DNA of 64,000 bases. Source: Nelumbo lutea (lineage: Eukaryota; Streptophyta; Magnoliopsida; Proteales; Nelumbonaceae). Location: assembly GCA_022828595.1 (NCBI GenBank), contig JAKGHH010000005.1, positions 24,069,875-24,133,874 on the forward strand, given 5' to 3'. Of the stretch, positions 33,671 to 47,500 are shown piece by piece. Position 1 is the first letter of the stretch. Each line of letters begins with the position of its first letter. The notes under the pieces were generated by a model that was given only the letters and a program-made list of their open reading frames with translations, made no database searches and was not told the origin of the DNA. The translations under genes and the position numbers were made by a program.

Positions 33671-33780
33671 GGCTCTAGCCCGAAAACCTTTATATATGTA
33701 TATTAGATATTACATATAATAAAAGCCCTGCATTACACGAACCCAAGTAGCTCCTTGGGACTCTATAGATGAATAAAAAC

Positions 33781-35277
33781 AGGATTAATTTCTTAAATTA
33801 TCCTTATAATTTTTAGCTAATTTCTTAAATTATCCACTTTTTCTAACAACTACCTAAAACTTACCCTACCGTTAATATTCCGTCTAATAATATATACACA
33901 TGACATCGCATGATCGTTATATTTTTGAAAATCCCTAATATACCCTTTTATGGTCGAAAACCCCTAAACCCTTCGTAGAGGTTTCTCCGACCAAACCCAG
34001 TTTCGGACCTCGTCACCAACTGCTGTGTTCAAACTGTAAGCATCTCATCACCGATTAAATCCGAGATCATCACCGACTGAACCCGAGATGAGGTAGTCGA
34101 GGCGAGGTGGGGGAGGGAGGGTTTGGCGGTGGCAACTGTTGTGTTGTAGTACCTCATCACCGACTGAACCAGAGATGCAGCGGCGAGGCGAGGTGGGGAG
34201 CTTGCAATTGAACAAATCGAATGGGATTTCTCTCTTCTTCTCCTTCTCTGCAATCAAACAAATTGAACAGGGATTTCTCTCTCTTCTTCCCCGTCTCTGC
34301 AATTGAACAAAACCGAACCCTTGTCCCCTGTCCTAAAGCGATTACAAGTTCTCTCTTCTTCGTCTTTATTTGTCTTCTCTACAATCGAACAAACCGAACA
34401 AGGCTCTCTCTCATTGTTGAAGATGCTAGATGTTTACAAGTTCTCTGATCAGGGTCAGAGCGAGAGGTGTAGGGGTGGGCAACTTCTGCCGGCAGTGCGA
34501 TTTTGTCGGTGGTTCTCATCGGACACAAGCGACTGAGACTAACTCTGGAACCCTAGAAGGAGAACGAATTAGAAACCATGGTGAAGCTTGGAGAAGCTTC
34601 TTCACCTATAAAGAGTCATTCCAGAAATAATGGTGCAACTTCTAGAATAAAACTGATCGAATCATGGTGAAACTTCTTCACCTGTAACCATGATCGTCTG
34701 ATCACATCTCAAATCAACGATACAAAGACTTGAATGGGCCTTTGTAAAGAGTCATTCCAGAAATCTCTTCGGACACATCAAAGACTATTAGCCAATATAA
34801 TAACCTCTTCTCTTGTCATTAACGTGATCTCTTCCTCGATTGATCAGCCTTCTTTTCTATCCAAGTCAGACTACTAAACCCCTGTCCTAAAGCGATTACA
34901 AATCCCCTCTTCTTCATCTTCTATTCGTCTTTTCTACAACCGAACAAACCGAACGAGGCTCTTTCTCCTGCTTCCTTTCCATTGTTGAAGATGCCAGACG
35001 ATTACAAGTTCTCTGGTTAGGGTCAGAGCGAGAGGGGTCGGGCAACTTCCGGGGGCGGTGCGATTTTATTGGTGGATCTCCTTTCTCTGACACAAGTGGC
35101 TGAGACTAACTCCGGCAAAACTTAGGAAACCTAGAAGAAGAACGGAGGAGCATCGAACTTCGGTGAAGTTGGAAACCGAGAAGAAGAATGAAGGAGATTT
35201 TGAATTTGATTTAAAGGCAAAATAGACATTTCAACGCTTAATCAATTAAGTAAAGGGTAGTTTAAGAAATTTACCCT
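33781..35277. mobile_element. 1.5 kb TIR element (MULE-like) abutting the MIC10 promoter
   Basis: Left end AGGATTAATTTCTTAAATTATC (33781-33806) and right end, inverted, AGGGTAAATTTCTTAAACTACC (35252-35277) form about 26-bp TIRs with about 80% identity. The interior holds a direct duplication (about 34270-34570 and 34870-35150, both with CCCCTGTCCTAAAGCGATTA, GAACAAACCGAAC, GGTCAGAGCGAGAG). No transposase. AAGTAG(C/T)TCCTTGGGA occurs outside both ends (33745-33760, 35284-35299). Short ORFs inside have no recognisable domain. Confidence 0.55.
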
Positions 35278-35395
35278 AAAAAAAAGTAGTTCCTTGGGAA
35301 AGAGTTATTGGGTTTATATTTGGCAAACTTAACGGGCTAACCCTCGCGGCTCGCCCCTCTCGACTTTGGAGAAATAAGAATAACAAGGTCCTGCA

Positions 35396-35525
35396 ATGGC
35401 AGTAAAAAATCAAATTCCTCCACAGTTCGACCTAAATGCGAAATGGGATGAATGCCTTGATCTAACCGTCCGTCGATTTGTCTACTCTTCCTTAGCTGGA
35501 GCTTTTGGCGGTCTCCTACTCTTCA
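35396..35525 (+). other. MIC10: MIC10 exon 1 (coding part)
   Basis: Encodes [20 protein letters not shown] and on through TM1 to LLLF plus the first base of Arg. Donor A|GTAAGT at 35526. The 5' leader begins after the MULE-like element, so at most about 110 bp separate that element from the ATG. Confidence 0.9.
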
Positions 35526-38500
35526 GTAAGTTCTGATTTCTCCTTTTCTTCTCTTCTGCAAATGGTTTCATGCTGTTGATGCTTGAAAAATTCCAAATGT
35601 TTTTATTGGAGTTGTTTAGTTTTTAATTTATATTTCTCCATTTCATTTATGCTGGAATTTTGTTTTGAAATGATTTCCCCTCCCAATGGTTAAGCATTTT
35701 GATCGAACTTAGGGGATGAGATCCTTCCATTATCAACAGAAAAAAGGGCGAGGGCTTCTGAATGTCTTATTTCCAGTAAAGATGTAAATTCTTCTCACTT
35801 CTCAGTTACTTCCAATATGCAAAGTGCATTTTAGATTGCTTTCCAAATTATTGAGGATATCTTCCGCTTATGATATACATAGAAAGGGCTACTCATAGCA
35901 GGGGGTAGCCTGTCCTCAGAAATCCATACAGTTAATGTACCACAGTTCGAGGGGAGAAAAAATTGAATTTATTCTATGGAAAGATCCTAGGTGATCCACG
36001 CTGGCGAGCTAGTCAGCAGCTTGATTGGCCTCTCTATGAACATGATGGTCTTTGATATCAGTTCCAGCTTCATGAGCGATATTTATACTATCCTGAATTA
36101 TAACACTTGGTGGACCATTCAATCGTCGATGGTGAGCTTACTCCCGTTCAATCCAAACTTTTTGGTTTGTATACTGAGTAGCCATCAGTTGAGCCTTCCT
36201 ATTATCAAGTGCCTCTGTAATGCTGATTCTTGACACCCCTACAGATCTTGCAGAAATTTGAAGAACCCTCCATCATTATCCCTAGTTATGCAGCCAATGG
36301 CCACTTTGTCGTCATTTAATCTAGAGGCATCAAAATTGATCTTTACCTCCTGTGCATGGGATGGTTTCCATTTTACCCAAATCCAATTTCTTTTTCCTTC
36401 ATTCTCCTCATTTGTATCCCTGGCTCCCTGCCAGGCCTATGATTTGAGGTAGATGTCTCCTGTCTCCTCTTATTTTGTAACAGATTTTCATTTTCCTGAT
36501 AGGGAGCATTGATAGTTTATGCCCATTCCTCTTTGTCTTAGTAGTTTCTTTGTAGGCAGGTTGTTAGGGCTGTCAATGGGTCAGTTCCATCCGACTTACC
36601 AAACTGATTATATCAGTTCTGCTTCTGTGATTTTGTCCCAATAAATGATTTGTTTGGTTCTGGTTCCTGCTTGCTTCAAACTGATTAAGGCCCTAACCGA
36701 TTATTTTCTTAATAACATATAAAGGTTTCCTAGTTTTCTTGTACTTTTTGTTATATTTTGTGTCAAATGGTAAATTTGATAGACAATATATAAGATAATT
36801 TTTATTAAAACACTTGGTTTATTAACATATAAATAACTTACTATGTGATGTCATTTTATTAAGATTATATTATCAAAAATCAAGTTTTAAGTTATTATTT
36901 ATGTAAAAATAATGTTATCTGTCAGTATAATCGGGTTGGGCCTGATTATCTAATTATTAATCGAGACAATTTTGGGTCTATGATTTTTGTCCCAATTAAT
37001 AATAAGTTTACGATTGGGACACCCTGTCTTGATCCAGACCTGATCCATTAACAGCCCTACAGGTTGTCCTTTAGAAGGAACCAAATAAAAACCCTATTGT
37101 TTGAGCCCTTTGGGATGTTATTGTATCTTCAAAATCTTGTTTAGCTCCTTGTTCACATGATTTGGTAACGGTTGGTTGTCAAGGGCCATCCTATTTGTTG
37201 GTTTTTCTGTGAATCTCCTATTTGATACTTTGTACAGATTGCAAGGTGGAGAAAAACAGTGAACATTTGAGAGTTTCAAAACAGAGGAAAGGCCACTTTA
37301 AAGAGTAGAGAGATGAACATGCCAATGGTGAGGCTGGTAGGAGTTGAAGCGGTAGAGTGGTTTCAAAGCTTTGTAGGAGCTCTACAGTTAAGAAAAGAGA
37401 TAGCGTGGAAGAGAATTTAAAGCAGAAAGGAAGAGTAATAATACTAAGGGGAGATTCATAATCCTTTATGAATATTTTGGGAAAGGGAATAATAGGTGGT
37501 CTGCTTTCGTAAAGGCAGAAGAAGTGAAGGGTGGAAGGAGCTACTTAGGGTGGTACAGGAGTTCTTGAATCAGAAAGAAGAAGGTCAAAGCTTGAGAAAA
37601 GGAAGCTTAGGAGAGTATAAACCAATGTTTTAAAACGTGGAGGTGTGACGCAAGGCGTTCCACTACCTAGAGGTGTGAGGCGTAGTTCAAAACACTAGAG
37701 GCGTAAGCCTCCTGCTCACAAGGAGGCATAAGCCTCCTTAAGAGGAGGGGGGTTAGGTGGAGGAAGGGGCGGAGGATGAAGAGGAAGGGGGATCTCATTT
37801 TTTATTTATTTTTAATAAAAATAAAAGGGAGGTCTTTTTGAAGCGGAGGTGAGCGAGCAAAGCGAGAAAAACAAATTGGGCTGCATCAAAAAGGGGACTC
37901 GGGGTCTAGGGGATAAAGCCTCCCAGCTGAAGGGGCAGGGGGCAAACCACTTTTTTTTTAGCTTTTCTTTTCTTTTCTTCCCTTTCCTTTTCTTTTCTTT
38001 CCTTCTCTCTTTTTTTTCTTCTCTTTCTTTTTCTTTCCCTTCCCTTCCCATTCTTTTCCTTTCCTTTCCTTTCCTTTTTTTCTTTTTTCTTTTTTTTTGT
38101 CTTTTTAATGTAAGATGTGCATGGGGTGCATGAGGCGTATGCCTCTAGCAGCTTCATGAAAAAAGTGCATGAGGTGTATGCCTCAGAGGTGTCAGCGCCT
38201 CTGGCATAAGCCTTAGGGCATTTTGGGAGTGCCTCGCTTGGAGGCGCGCCTCCAGGCGTACGCCTCCCATGCCTTCTAAAACACTGGTATATACAAACCT
38301 AAAGAATTGGAGGATGAGAGTAGAAAGGATCAAGGAAGAGATACAGAGAAGATCTCCTTTTGCTGGGGAAGGATGTTGGAAAATTGAACTTTGATGGAAG
38401 TAGCGAAGGAAATCCAGGTCCTTTAGGTATAGGTGGAGTGTTCAGGGCTGAAGAGGGTCAAATTATTGCCATGTATTCAGGTCCTATTGGATGGGAGGAT

Positions 38501-41500
38501 TCTCTGAGAGCTGAAATGTTGGCAGTCTTGGAAGGGGTTAAAAGAGCCCAACAACTGAATATCAGAAAATTGATGGTGGAAGGTGATTCTAGGCTGGCTA
38601 TTAGTTGGTTACAGAAGGAAGAGTTTAGTTTGTGGAAGTACTCAAATGAGAAAAAGAAAGTTAATCTGGTATCTCAAAACATGGAAATCAAGTTTCAGTG
38701 GACTAAAAGGAGTGCCAATTCTTTGGCAGACTCTTTGGCCAAACAAGGGGTGGGAAGATATTAATAAAGAAAAGGGGGTGGGAAGAGTTAATCTTTTTTG
38801 GGCAATTTTGTAATTTGAAGTATACTTTTAGGGAGAGTTAAGAGATTTTAATGCTCCTTCCTCTTGTATCTTACTTCCTTACTCCAATTCTTAATAAAAG
38901 TTTCTGTTACTTATAAAAAAAAGGATGCGGGAGGATGGGGGAAAGTGGGACTAGCACCGTGTTCCCTCGGTTCAGGGTGCAGGCACCCATCATCATCACA
39001 TTTTTCTTAAACAAGGAGACGTGGAAAACAAGGTGAATGCGAGAGGATGGGGGAAGGTTCAATTTGTAAGCCACCTCCCCTACTTGGCCCAAAAAATCTG
39101 GGTGCAAACTTAGGCCACTTTTGGTGGACTATTGGAACTGGCAGTAGGGCTGGAGTTTTAGATAAACAAACTTCCCCACCTGATATGATACCGGTCTGTG
39201 CTTCTTGTCATACCAGGCCTTCATCTGCCATTGGGCCCGGGTCAGGTGCTCTTTCAAGGATTTCAAAATTTCATCTCTTTGTTGTAGCACTTCCTCAACC
39301 TCTGCCACAGATGTGGAGCCAAGTTCATAGGGTAGTATCAAGGGCGGTTATCTTCCATACACTGCCTTAAATGGGCTCATCCCCAGCGATGAGTGGTAGG
39401 TGGTGTTGTACCACAACTTGTCCCATGGTAACCAGCGTACCCATTGCTTGGGCTTCTCCCCTGTAAAGCACCTTCAGTAGGTTTCTAGACATTGGTTTAC
39501 AACTTTGGATTGATCATTTGCTTGGGGGTGGTAGTTAGTAGTGTGGTTTGGTTGGGTCCCTTGGGCCTTAAAATATTCAGCCTAGAAGCGGCTCATGAAA
39601 GTCGGGTCCTTATCCATCAAGATGGAAGATGGAACAGGGTGTACCATGAAGACGGGTCACTTCCTATACAGAAGTGTGTGCCACTTAGGCTGCTATATAT
39701 GGGTAGGCCAACCCAACAAAGTGATTGTATTTGGTCAACTTGTCCACTATCACCATTGTCACCGACTTACCCATGAATATTGGAAGAGTTGTCATAAAAT
39801 CCATGGTTATGTCCTCCCATACTTGTGCCAGAATTGGAAGAGGAGGTAACAATCCGTTTGGGGACCAGTTATCATACTTGTTGCATTGGCAAGTAGGGCA
39901 TTGGGCTATAAACTACTAAACGACCTTCTTCATCCCTATCTAAAACAAATGTTGACTTACCCTTCGATAGGTCTAGAGTATTCCAGAATGGCCTCTTAAG
40001 GACGAACAATGAAATAGCTGCAACAACTCCGAAAAGAACTGTGAATGAGCTGCAATTACTAGACGACCCTTAAAAAAGAGATCTGGGCCCACTAAACGAA
40101 ACCCAGGGGCCATGGTGGGGTCCATTTTAAGTTTTTGAACAAGCTTCTAAAGGGCTTCATTCTGATGGGCTTCTTCCTTTAGCTTGGATGGTAAGGGAAA
40201 ATTGGGCCTGGACTCGCTCAACATGGTCACTTCATGGGTGTGGGATAGAGCATCCATTGCTTTGTTCATTGGGCTGGGCTTGTACTCTACTTTGTTGTCA
40301 AACCCCAACAACTTATACAACCATTTCTGCTGCTCCGGGCTGTGCACTGGCTGCTCTAATAGGTGTTTGAGGCTCTGGTGGTCTGTATGGATTACAAAGG
40401 TGTGGCCTAATAGATTGGATTTCCATTTCAATACTGAGAAGACAATTGCCATCAACTCTTTGTGATAGGTAGATTTTGATTGGGCTTGGGGAGATAGCAC
40501 TTTATTGAAGTAGGCAATGGGCTTGCCAGCATGCCAGGAATTCCTTGAGAGCCCAGATGGAATTTGGTATGGGCCAGTTCATCACCATTGCAATCTTGTT
40601 GGGTCGGCTCTAACTTGACCTTGAGAGACAATATAGGTAGTGCACCTCATTTTGGCCAAACAGGCATTTTTGTTTCCTTAGCATAAAGCTAGTGTTGCCT
40701 TAAAACCCCCTAAGTAATATTCATGTGCTGTAAATGGGATTCCCAACTATCACTATACACCAAAATGTCATAAAAAAATATGGGGATAAACTACTGAAGG
40801 TAAGGCCGGAATATGTCATTCATTAGGGCTTGGAAGGTAAACGGTGTGTTGGTTAATCCAAAGGGCATAACTAGGAATTTGTAGCGCCCGTGAGTTCGGA
40901 ACACAGATTTAGCTTTGAGAACACAGTGGCAGCCTCCAATTCATCCAACAACTCATCTATCACTGGTGTGGGAAATTTGTCCTTCACGGTGATGTGGTTC
41001 AAGACCTGGTGATCCACGCATAACCGCTACATGCCATCTTTTTTTTTTACTAATAGGATAAGAGAGGAAAAAGGGCTGGAGCTGGGCTGTATCCTTCCCT
41101 TTTGCCTCAAGTCGGTTACAATTTTCTCGATCTCAAACTTTTGAAAATGGGGGTATCGGTATGGTTTCACATTGGTTGGCCCAGTCCTGGCATGAGGGGG
41201 ATCTTATGGTCTATGTCCCGCTTTGGAGGAAGGCCTGTGGGCTCTTGGAAAACATCTCGGTAAGTTTGTAGCATCCTTTGTAGTTCAGTGGGGTTCATTC
41301 CTCTAGGCCCATTGGGCCTAGCTGACTGTGAAGGGCTGGACTAATTGGTTCCATTCCCAAATAGAGAATGACGGGGGGGGGGGGGAGAAGTGGTGGTCTA
41401 TTTGAAGGTCAGTCTCAATTCTTCTTGTAGTCAGGCCCAATTGTAGGTAATTGGGCCCAATTGTCGTATCCATTGAATGCCCAGAATCACATCGGGCCGC

Positions 41501-44500
41501 ATCAATTCCAGTGGATATAGATTGTCTTGAAGTTGGTGCCCCTACACCTTGATCCTCACAACTTTGCATATTCCATCACAACTTAGTTTCTGTCCATTGG
41601 CCACATGGATCAAGAAGGGGGGCACGGGTTCCACTGCTAAGTGGAGCTGGTCGACCAACTATTTTGATACAAAATTCAGAACTCCCGCTATCCACTAATA
41701 TAGCCACTTGATTACCCCCAATCACCGCCCTAAGTCTCATGGTGCAAGGTGAGGAAGAACTAGTCAGAGCATGGAGAGAGTCCGGTTCCTTCTCTACATA
41801 TTCCTCGACCACCACAACACCACTAGGGTCCGGTCTTCAACGGTGAGACCCCCTTCCTCGGTGTCATTTGGTTCCAATAGAAATAATTGTGGCTTTTTGC
41901 AACGATGTCTGGGTCCAAAATTTTCATCGCAGTTATTAGCAGAGCCCATGCTCATGACGTGATTGCATCTTTGCCCAGGTAAGACGCCTAAAGGGTAAAC
42001 CATTTGGCCAATCGGTTTGGGAGGGATCGGTTCAGTTTTGGTTGGAGGGGTCTTGAGGATGGGTCCGGTCTGGCGCAGCTTAGTGACCTACTTAACCGAT
42101 TGCAAGGCCTTCACTTCATATCTGGTCTCATCCCTTAGCCCCCCCCCGCCACTAGCGCTAGTGCTGGTTCAGGCCACACTAGAAGCCAACCTCTCGAACT
42201 CATTCTAATACTCCCTCACTGTTCGCACTTGTTTTAGTCTAGATAGAGCTTCGTCAAAGTTCTCAAACCTCGATGCTCCAAAACGGTGACATATGGCCTT
42301 CGTAAATTCCGACCACCCAATTTGGGGGTTAGAACATCGCTACCACTGTAGCCATTGGATGGCCTCCCCTTAAAAATGGATCAAACCATTGGTGCCTAGC
42401 GATTTCATTTATCTCAAAGAATCTCTTTGCCCTAAATATCTAGGAGATAGGGTCCTCACTTGAAAACTTGGGAAACACCAGTTTGGCCACCCTTCTGAAT
42501 CTAGCTCCTATGTGTGAGTGGCTGGAATGGCTCGAACCTTTGCTATCCCCTTCGTGCTGGTTGAAGTGAGTCGACTTCAGGTATTGGCTAGCCACCACCG
42601 AAATGGAGTCCTTCAGCTTCTTTAGCTCTCCGAACACCTTGTGAAGTTCTTCAATCTTGTCAATGCGACCTTCCATATCTGACGATCTAGTGTTCATCAT
42701 CTTGTTGTTGCTTGCAACGGCTCTGATACCACTTTGATGGGATTGCCCACTGCTAGAGGTCTCTTCGAGGGGGACCTAACCTCCTAACGATAGAAGAAGA
42801 AGAGGAGGGAAATGAAATAAGCCAGGTCTGCCTTATTCCTTTATTCTCAAATATTTATAGTACTCGCAAGGAATTCACGAGACATGTGCATGGTACTATT
42901 CACTGTTGATGTGTCTTCCTTGTGTACAGGAAATGAATGGGAGGGTGCTTGGCTTCTATCATTGGGCTTGGCTGCTTGTGGGCCTCAAATGACAAGTTGG
43001 GCTCAGCCTTTAGCTGGCTGATGATCTGGTCCTGGGCTTGTTGGAAGGGTTTTGAATCCATCATATGGATGGACGAATAATGCTAAATGACTTGGTGAAG
43101 TTTCAAAAATTTTTTTGACCCTTTTGGGAATTGATTTTTCGGTGAATTTGAAAACTGAATTTTCTGGATCAATCTTGCACTGAACCGGAGCAGATTCGAA
43201 ACCAAATTGAAAGGAGATTATACTTGACATGAAGACCACAAATCACAGCTCCCAAGGTGGAAGTTCACGCCCAATATCAGTCCCAAAATTGGGCTTCAAT
43301 TGAATATGGCTCAGCTATGGGAGAAATTGATTCAACAACTCTGATTTCAGCAAATCTGCTATCCAACTGGCTTGGATCGAGTGGAATGAGTGAGCCTGAA
43401 TTTCTTAAATGTTTTTCTTGCAAGAACACAGAAGAAAACTGATAGAAATCAGTTCTTGAAAGCTTAGGTCAAAATAGGGTTTCTTGAGAGATAAGAGAGA
43501 AGAGGAGAGAACAAGAAAGTGGAGTGAGAGTCCAAGAATGGTTCACCCCCACTTCTCTCTTTAATCTCTATATGGAGCAAACTCCTAATCTTATTAGGAG
43601 TTGATCTAAATCTGATTTGGATTAGAACTTTTCTTTTCTTAATTGATAAACATAATCCTCTTAAGAGGATAAGTGCTCCATACCAGACCCATACCCAGTT
43701 TTGACACAAATCAAGTTGTCATTTGACAATTTAACTAGTCATATTAGTAATGGGCCTTAGGCCCATTTCTCTAGGCTCACTCACGTTCCTAAGTGTTGCA
43801 TGGCCACTTTGAGCCTGATATTGTATGGCGTGGGACCCCACAAAGGTCTCACACAAGTCCATGAGGGTTTGGCCCCAACTCTAAAAGAGATTGGGCTGAA
43901 TTCATTACTTAGGGCAGTGAACCCCTAAGCCAATCAACATGGGCTCAGTCTGGGCCCAACATTTACACCTAAATGATCATTGGATTCAGCCACCCTATGA
44001 AGACTTACGGATAATGCATTTATGTTAGATAAAGTCCATAAGGTAATCAGCCCTGTAATTGTCTCTTATACTTAACCTCTTGGCCCATAATGGTTAGAAC
44101 ACTACCCAACAGGGAATGACTTCTCCCCTGGCTGCAAGGTGCAATGTCACACTCTCTGCGCAGATGGGTCCTGATATTAAAACCTTTTGCAAACATTTTT
44201 GTTAAAATAATAATATAATATATAAATATATTTTGCAAAACCAGATTTCAAACACATGTGAAATCCACTACCAACAGTTTAGGTTTCCATCAGAGAGAGT
44301 GTAAACCTTGATATTCACTTTGTCTGACAAAGGGGTTGATCTTATCACTATGATCATCCACTCAAGTAATTTCCCAAATTGTCCCAACATGCCCGATATT
44401 TGACTCTTGATGGATCTCATTGGTTGGCACATCAAAGGTAGTCTAGTCCACTACTTAGTAGTATTATAATCAGGTTTGGGGTTATGTGCAACTTTCCAGT

Positions 44501-47500
44501 TTTGGCCATCTATCTCCAAGGTCTAGGGCATAACTGGAAATTGGTCCGGGTTTAGTGTTTCTTCCAAACAACCATTGTCTGTGCTTTGGGTCTAACCCTA
44601 GCAGCTGTGACAAGTTGCTCCAACTATTTAGCAGCACACCAGTGTCAGTCTTGTCAGGATAAACTCTCCAAGTCTTTCTAATGGCTGATAACATTCTAAA
44701 CTAACACGAGTCTCATAAGTGTCCAGTTTAAGGGGTAATACACAAAAAATATACCAATATAAATATGAAACAATAATGTATTTTATTCATTTACAAATAA
44801 ATGTTCATGTACATCAATTTGATTGGAGTTAAGGGCATACACTATCTAACAGGGCCGCCACTTGGGCCAGGAACTCAACACGTCCCATTAAGACCCAGTA
44901 GCCCCAACTACCATTCCTAATCCCATATACATCTTTTATCAACACAAACTGGCTGCCCAAGTCTCTTACTCTCTATTTGTCACTACCCAATAGCTATATG
45001 CCTCCTTGGGTGTCCATTGAGCTTGAGATCTTAACTCCCTCTTTCATTTTTCTTTTATCCCATAGAATGTTGCTGTAGCTCCATAGGCCTGCATTATTAT
45101 TTGATAGGCAATTCAAAGTTATTCATGAATTGCCTTCCACCAAGATGTCTTCAAAGTTTAATGACTAGTTAGCTTTAAACCCTTGGTGTAAAGTCCTCAT
45201 AGATTTCAAAATCTTATAAATCTGCTACAACAGGTACTATGGTATGCTAATTAATTTATTCTTGCTTCTCAAATCAGGGAATCCTGTCACACGATGGGCA
45301 TCTGTAGCTTTTGGTGCTGGAGTGGGTATTGGATCAGCATACAACGAATGCTGTCATAAATTTGAAGGTTCACCAACGTTGGTGTCTCCTACAACTTCAG
45401 AGGCTGCTACTGTGCAGGTAATGTTAGGATTAATTTGTACCATTTTGTTACAATACTTAAACAAAAGTTTTGCAGTTACCGGTTAGTTTTCTATCTGCAT
45501 TTTTTGTGCCATCTTGTATTGTAATTTGTAATAGGGCCATTGGTTGGTGCAATGGTAAGACCTTAGGCTGGCAAGTATGATAAAATGGGTTTGAGCCTGA
45601 GAGTGACCACTTCATGCAAGAAATTGGCATAGGTTAGGTCCTTAACCAGTCCACCCCTCCCAAAACATTTGATAGCTGGGACCATCAGTGGGTGATGGGC
45701 CTTTTTTGTTTTGTTTTATCGTTTTGTAGAAATTTATTGGTCATCTATTAAGGTCCATTTTTTACTGAAAAGTAGCTTGGTTTTCTGTCTTATACTGAAA
45801 CATTAAGTTTTAATAAACTTGAGTTTAAAATACATGCCTACATTTGAATGTGCAGACTAAGGTGGGGTTCAGTTGTTTTCAAAATAAGGTGTGGTGTGAT
45901 TGAGAATTGGTGTTTTGAACTATTGGTATCACTTGAGGGTATTTATCCTGTGGTGTGGTTGTGTTTTGAACCATGCAACTTCAAAGAGTGTTTTTACAGC
46001 CTGTGGTATGGTTGAAAAAGCATTAGGCCCCACTCCAAAATAATAATCATTTATCATGTCTTACCATATTTGATGAAATTATGCTATATAAGCAAAAAGA
46101 AAATGATATTTTCAAGTTTCTGGGTCTGAAATACATAAATTTAATTATTCAGAAGGCGGGAGGATTGTTGAGTCTAGAACCAGCAATTTGTGGTTCTAGA
46201 ACCACAAACCTTGCCAAAGAACACTTTTAACTGTCATGTGTTCCAGTGCCAATTGAAAAACAACACACTATGGTATGAATACCCATAAAGTCTTCATGTT
46301 TGTCTCTGGTAAAACTTATTTAATCCTGGAAGCCTCTTTGAGTCTTTTCTCTAAAGTGGGTTTTAGGTAATGACGGCTATGTGGTAATGATGGTGACATG
46401 GTAAAGTGGAGGAGGTGATGGAGGAGTGACCAAGAGGAGAGAAGCTGGAGGAGAATTTTTTGCCAGTGATGGGGTGGAGAAGAGTTCTGCTTGTGGAAAA
46501 GAAGAGATTTATCCGTGAAGAAATCGGTGGAGGCTCAGCAGTTAAAGTCAGAGAAGATAAGAGGTCGTTGGTGGTTCTAAGCAGGGAGGGGGTGAGTTGG
46601 TTCAGAGGTTTCCTCGATGGCACAATCTATGCCATCACTAAGGCTGGGTGGAAGGGAGAGCTGGTCCTATCCAAGAAAAGGCTCTCGGTGGAGAAGAAAT
46701 TCAATAACAGGGGTGCATCCCAGAAGCGAAGGCTAAGCAAGGCTGGATTCAAGTTGCTGAAGCTTTAGAAGACTTCGAACATAGGAGATGGTTGCTTGAA
46801 AGGAAATCGAACAGTCCTGTTACGGTTCACGAAACTTCAGCTTCAAAAAATATCTCTTTTTCACATGGTGGGGAGGAGAGGGTAGAAGAGACCAGAGGAG
46901 TGACTGCAGCCATTGCTTGCCCAAAGTTACTGTTAGAAGGAGGTTTGGAGGACTGGGGGAAAAGGAAGGTACTAAGATTAGAAAAGAGGGTGGGCAATTA
47001 GAGCAGAGTACTTGATGAGGTGTTCCCTGCAGTAGAAAGGGCTATCTTGGTTCTGTTTGGGTGGACAGCAGCTATTGTTGACCTTGGTTGCAGGTTTGCT
47101 GTTTGAGGAAGTGACCAGAGCACAGGCTCGCAAAGGTTGGGTGATGCTGGAGAACTGGAATCTGTCTTGCAATGAGCTCGAATGGGAGGAAGAAGTGCTG
47201 CAAATAAAGTTGGTAGGGCTCCTGTTCAATCTATGGAAGCAGGAGATTTTCTCCCAAGTGGTGTCTCTCTGTGGGGGATCGCTGGTAGCGATGAACACCT
47301 CATCCCTCAGAGCGGCCAGGATCAAAGTGAAATGCCCCCAAACCAGATCAGATTCCAAGGTCAATGGAGATTTTCTCTGAAGGGCGCTGGCAAAGAGCTT
47401 GGTTGGTGCTGGAAGCTGAATTGTTGCTGTGGGAGAAAAGTAGGGAGGAAGAAGATGATGATGAGGTGTCAAGTGGACTAGTGGAAGGGGATTCTTTTAA

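Larger units (their letters stand above)
38923..43055 (-). mobile_element. Chromovirus-type gypsy element E3, 3'-truncated, antisense in intron 1
   Basis: Minus-strand order: 5' LTR (about 42735-43055), primer binding site (42719-42731), gag, protease, RT, RNase H, integrase, ending abruptly at the LINE poly(A) at 38922. RNase H reads [40 protein letters not shown]. Integrase C-terminus: [40 protein letters not shown]. Same family as E4. Dead by stops and frameshifts. Confidence 0.85.

Noticed and set aside
34029..34630. Several overlapping ORFs upstream of MIC10
   Set aside because: They lie in the duplicated interior of the TIR element, overlap on both strands and show no domain.
37812..38157. 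Overlapping Lys/Glu-rich and Phe/Ser-rich ORFs
   Set aside because: Both strands of a TTTTC-type pyrimidine tract inside a TIR element; no coding signal.
45534..45620. tRNA gene
   Set aside because: Boxes A and B are present but arms do not pair into a cloverleaf and the body continues for over 100 bp; better explained as a SINE.
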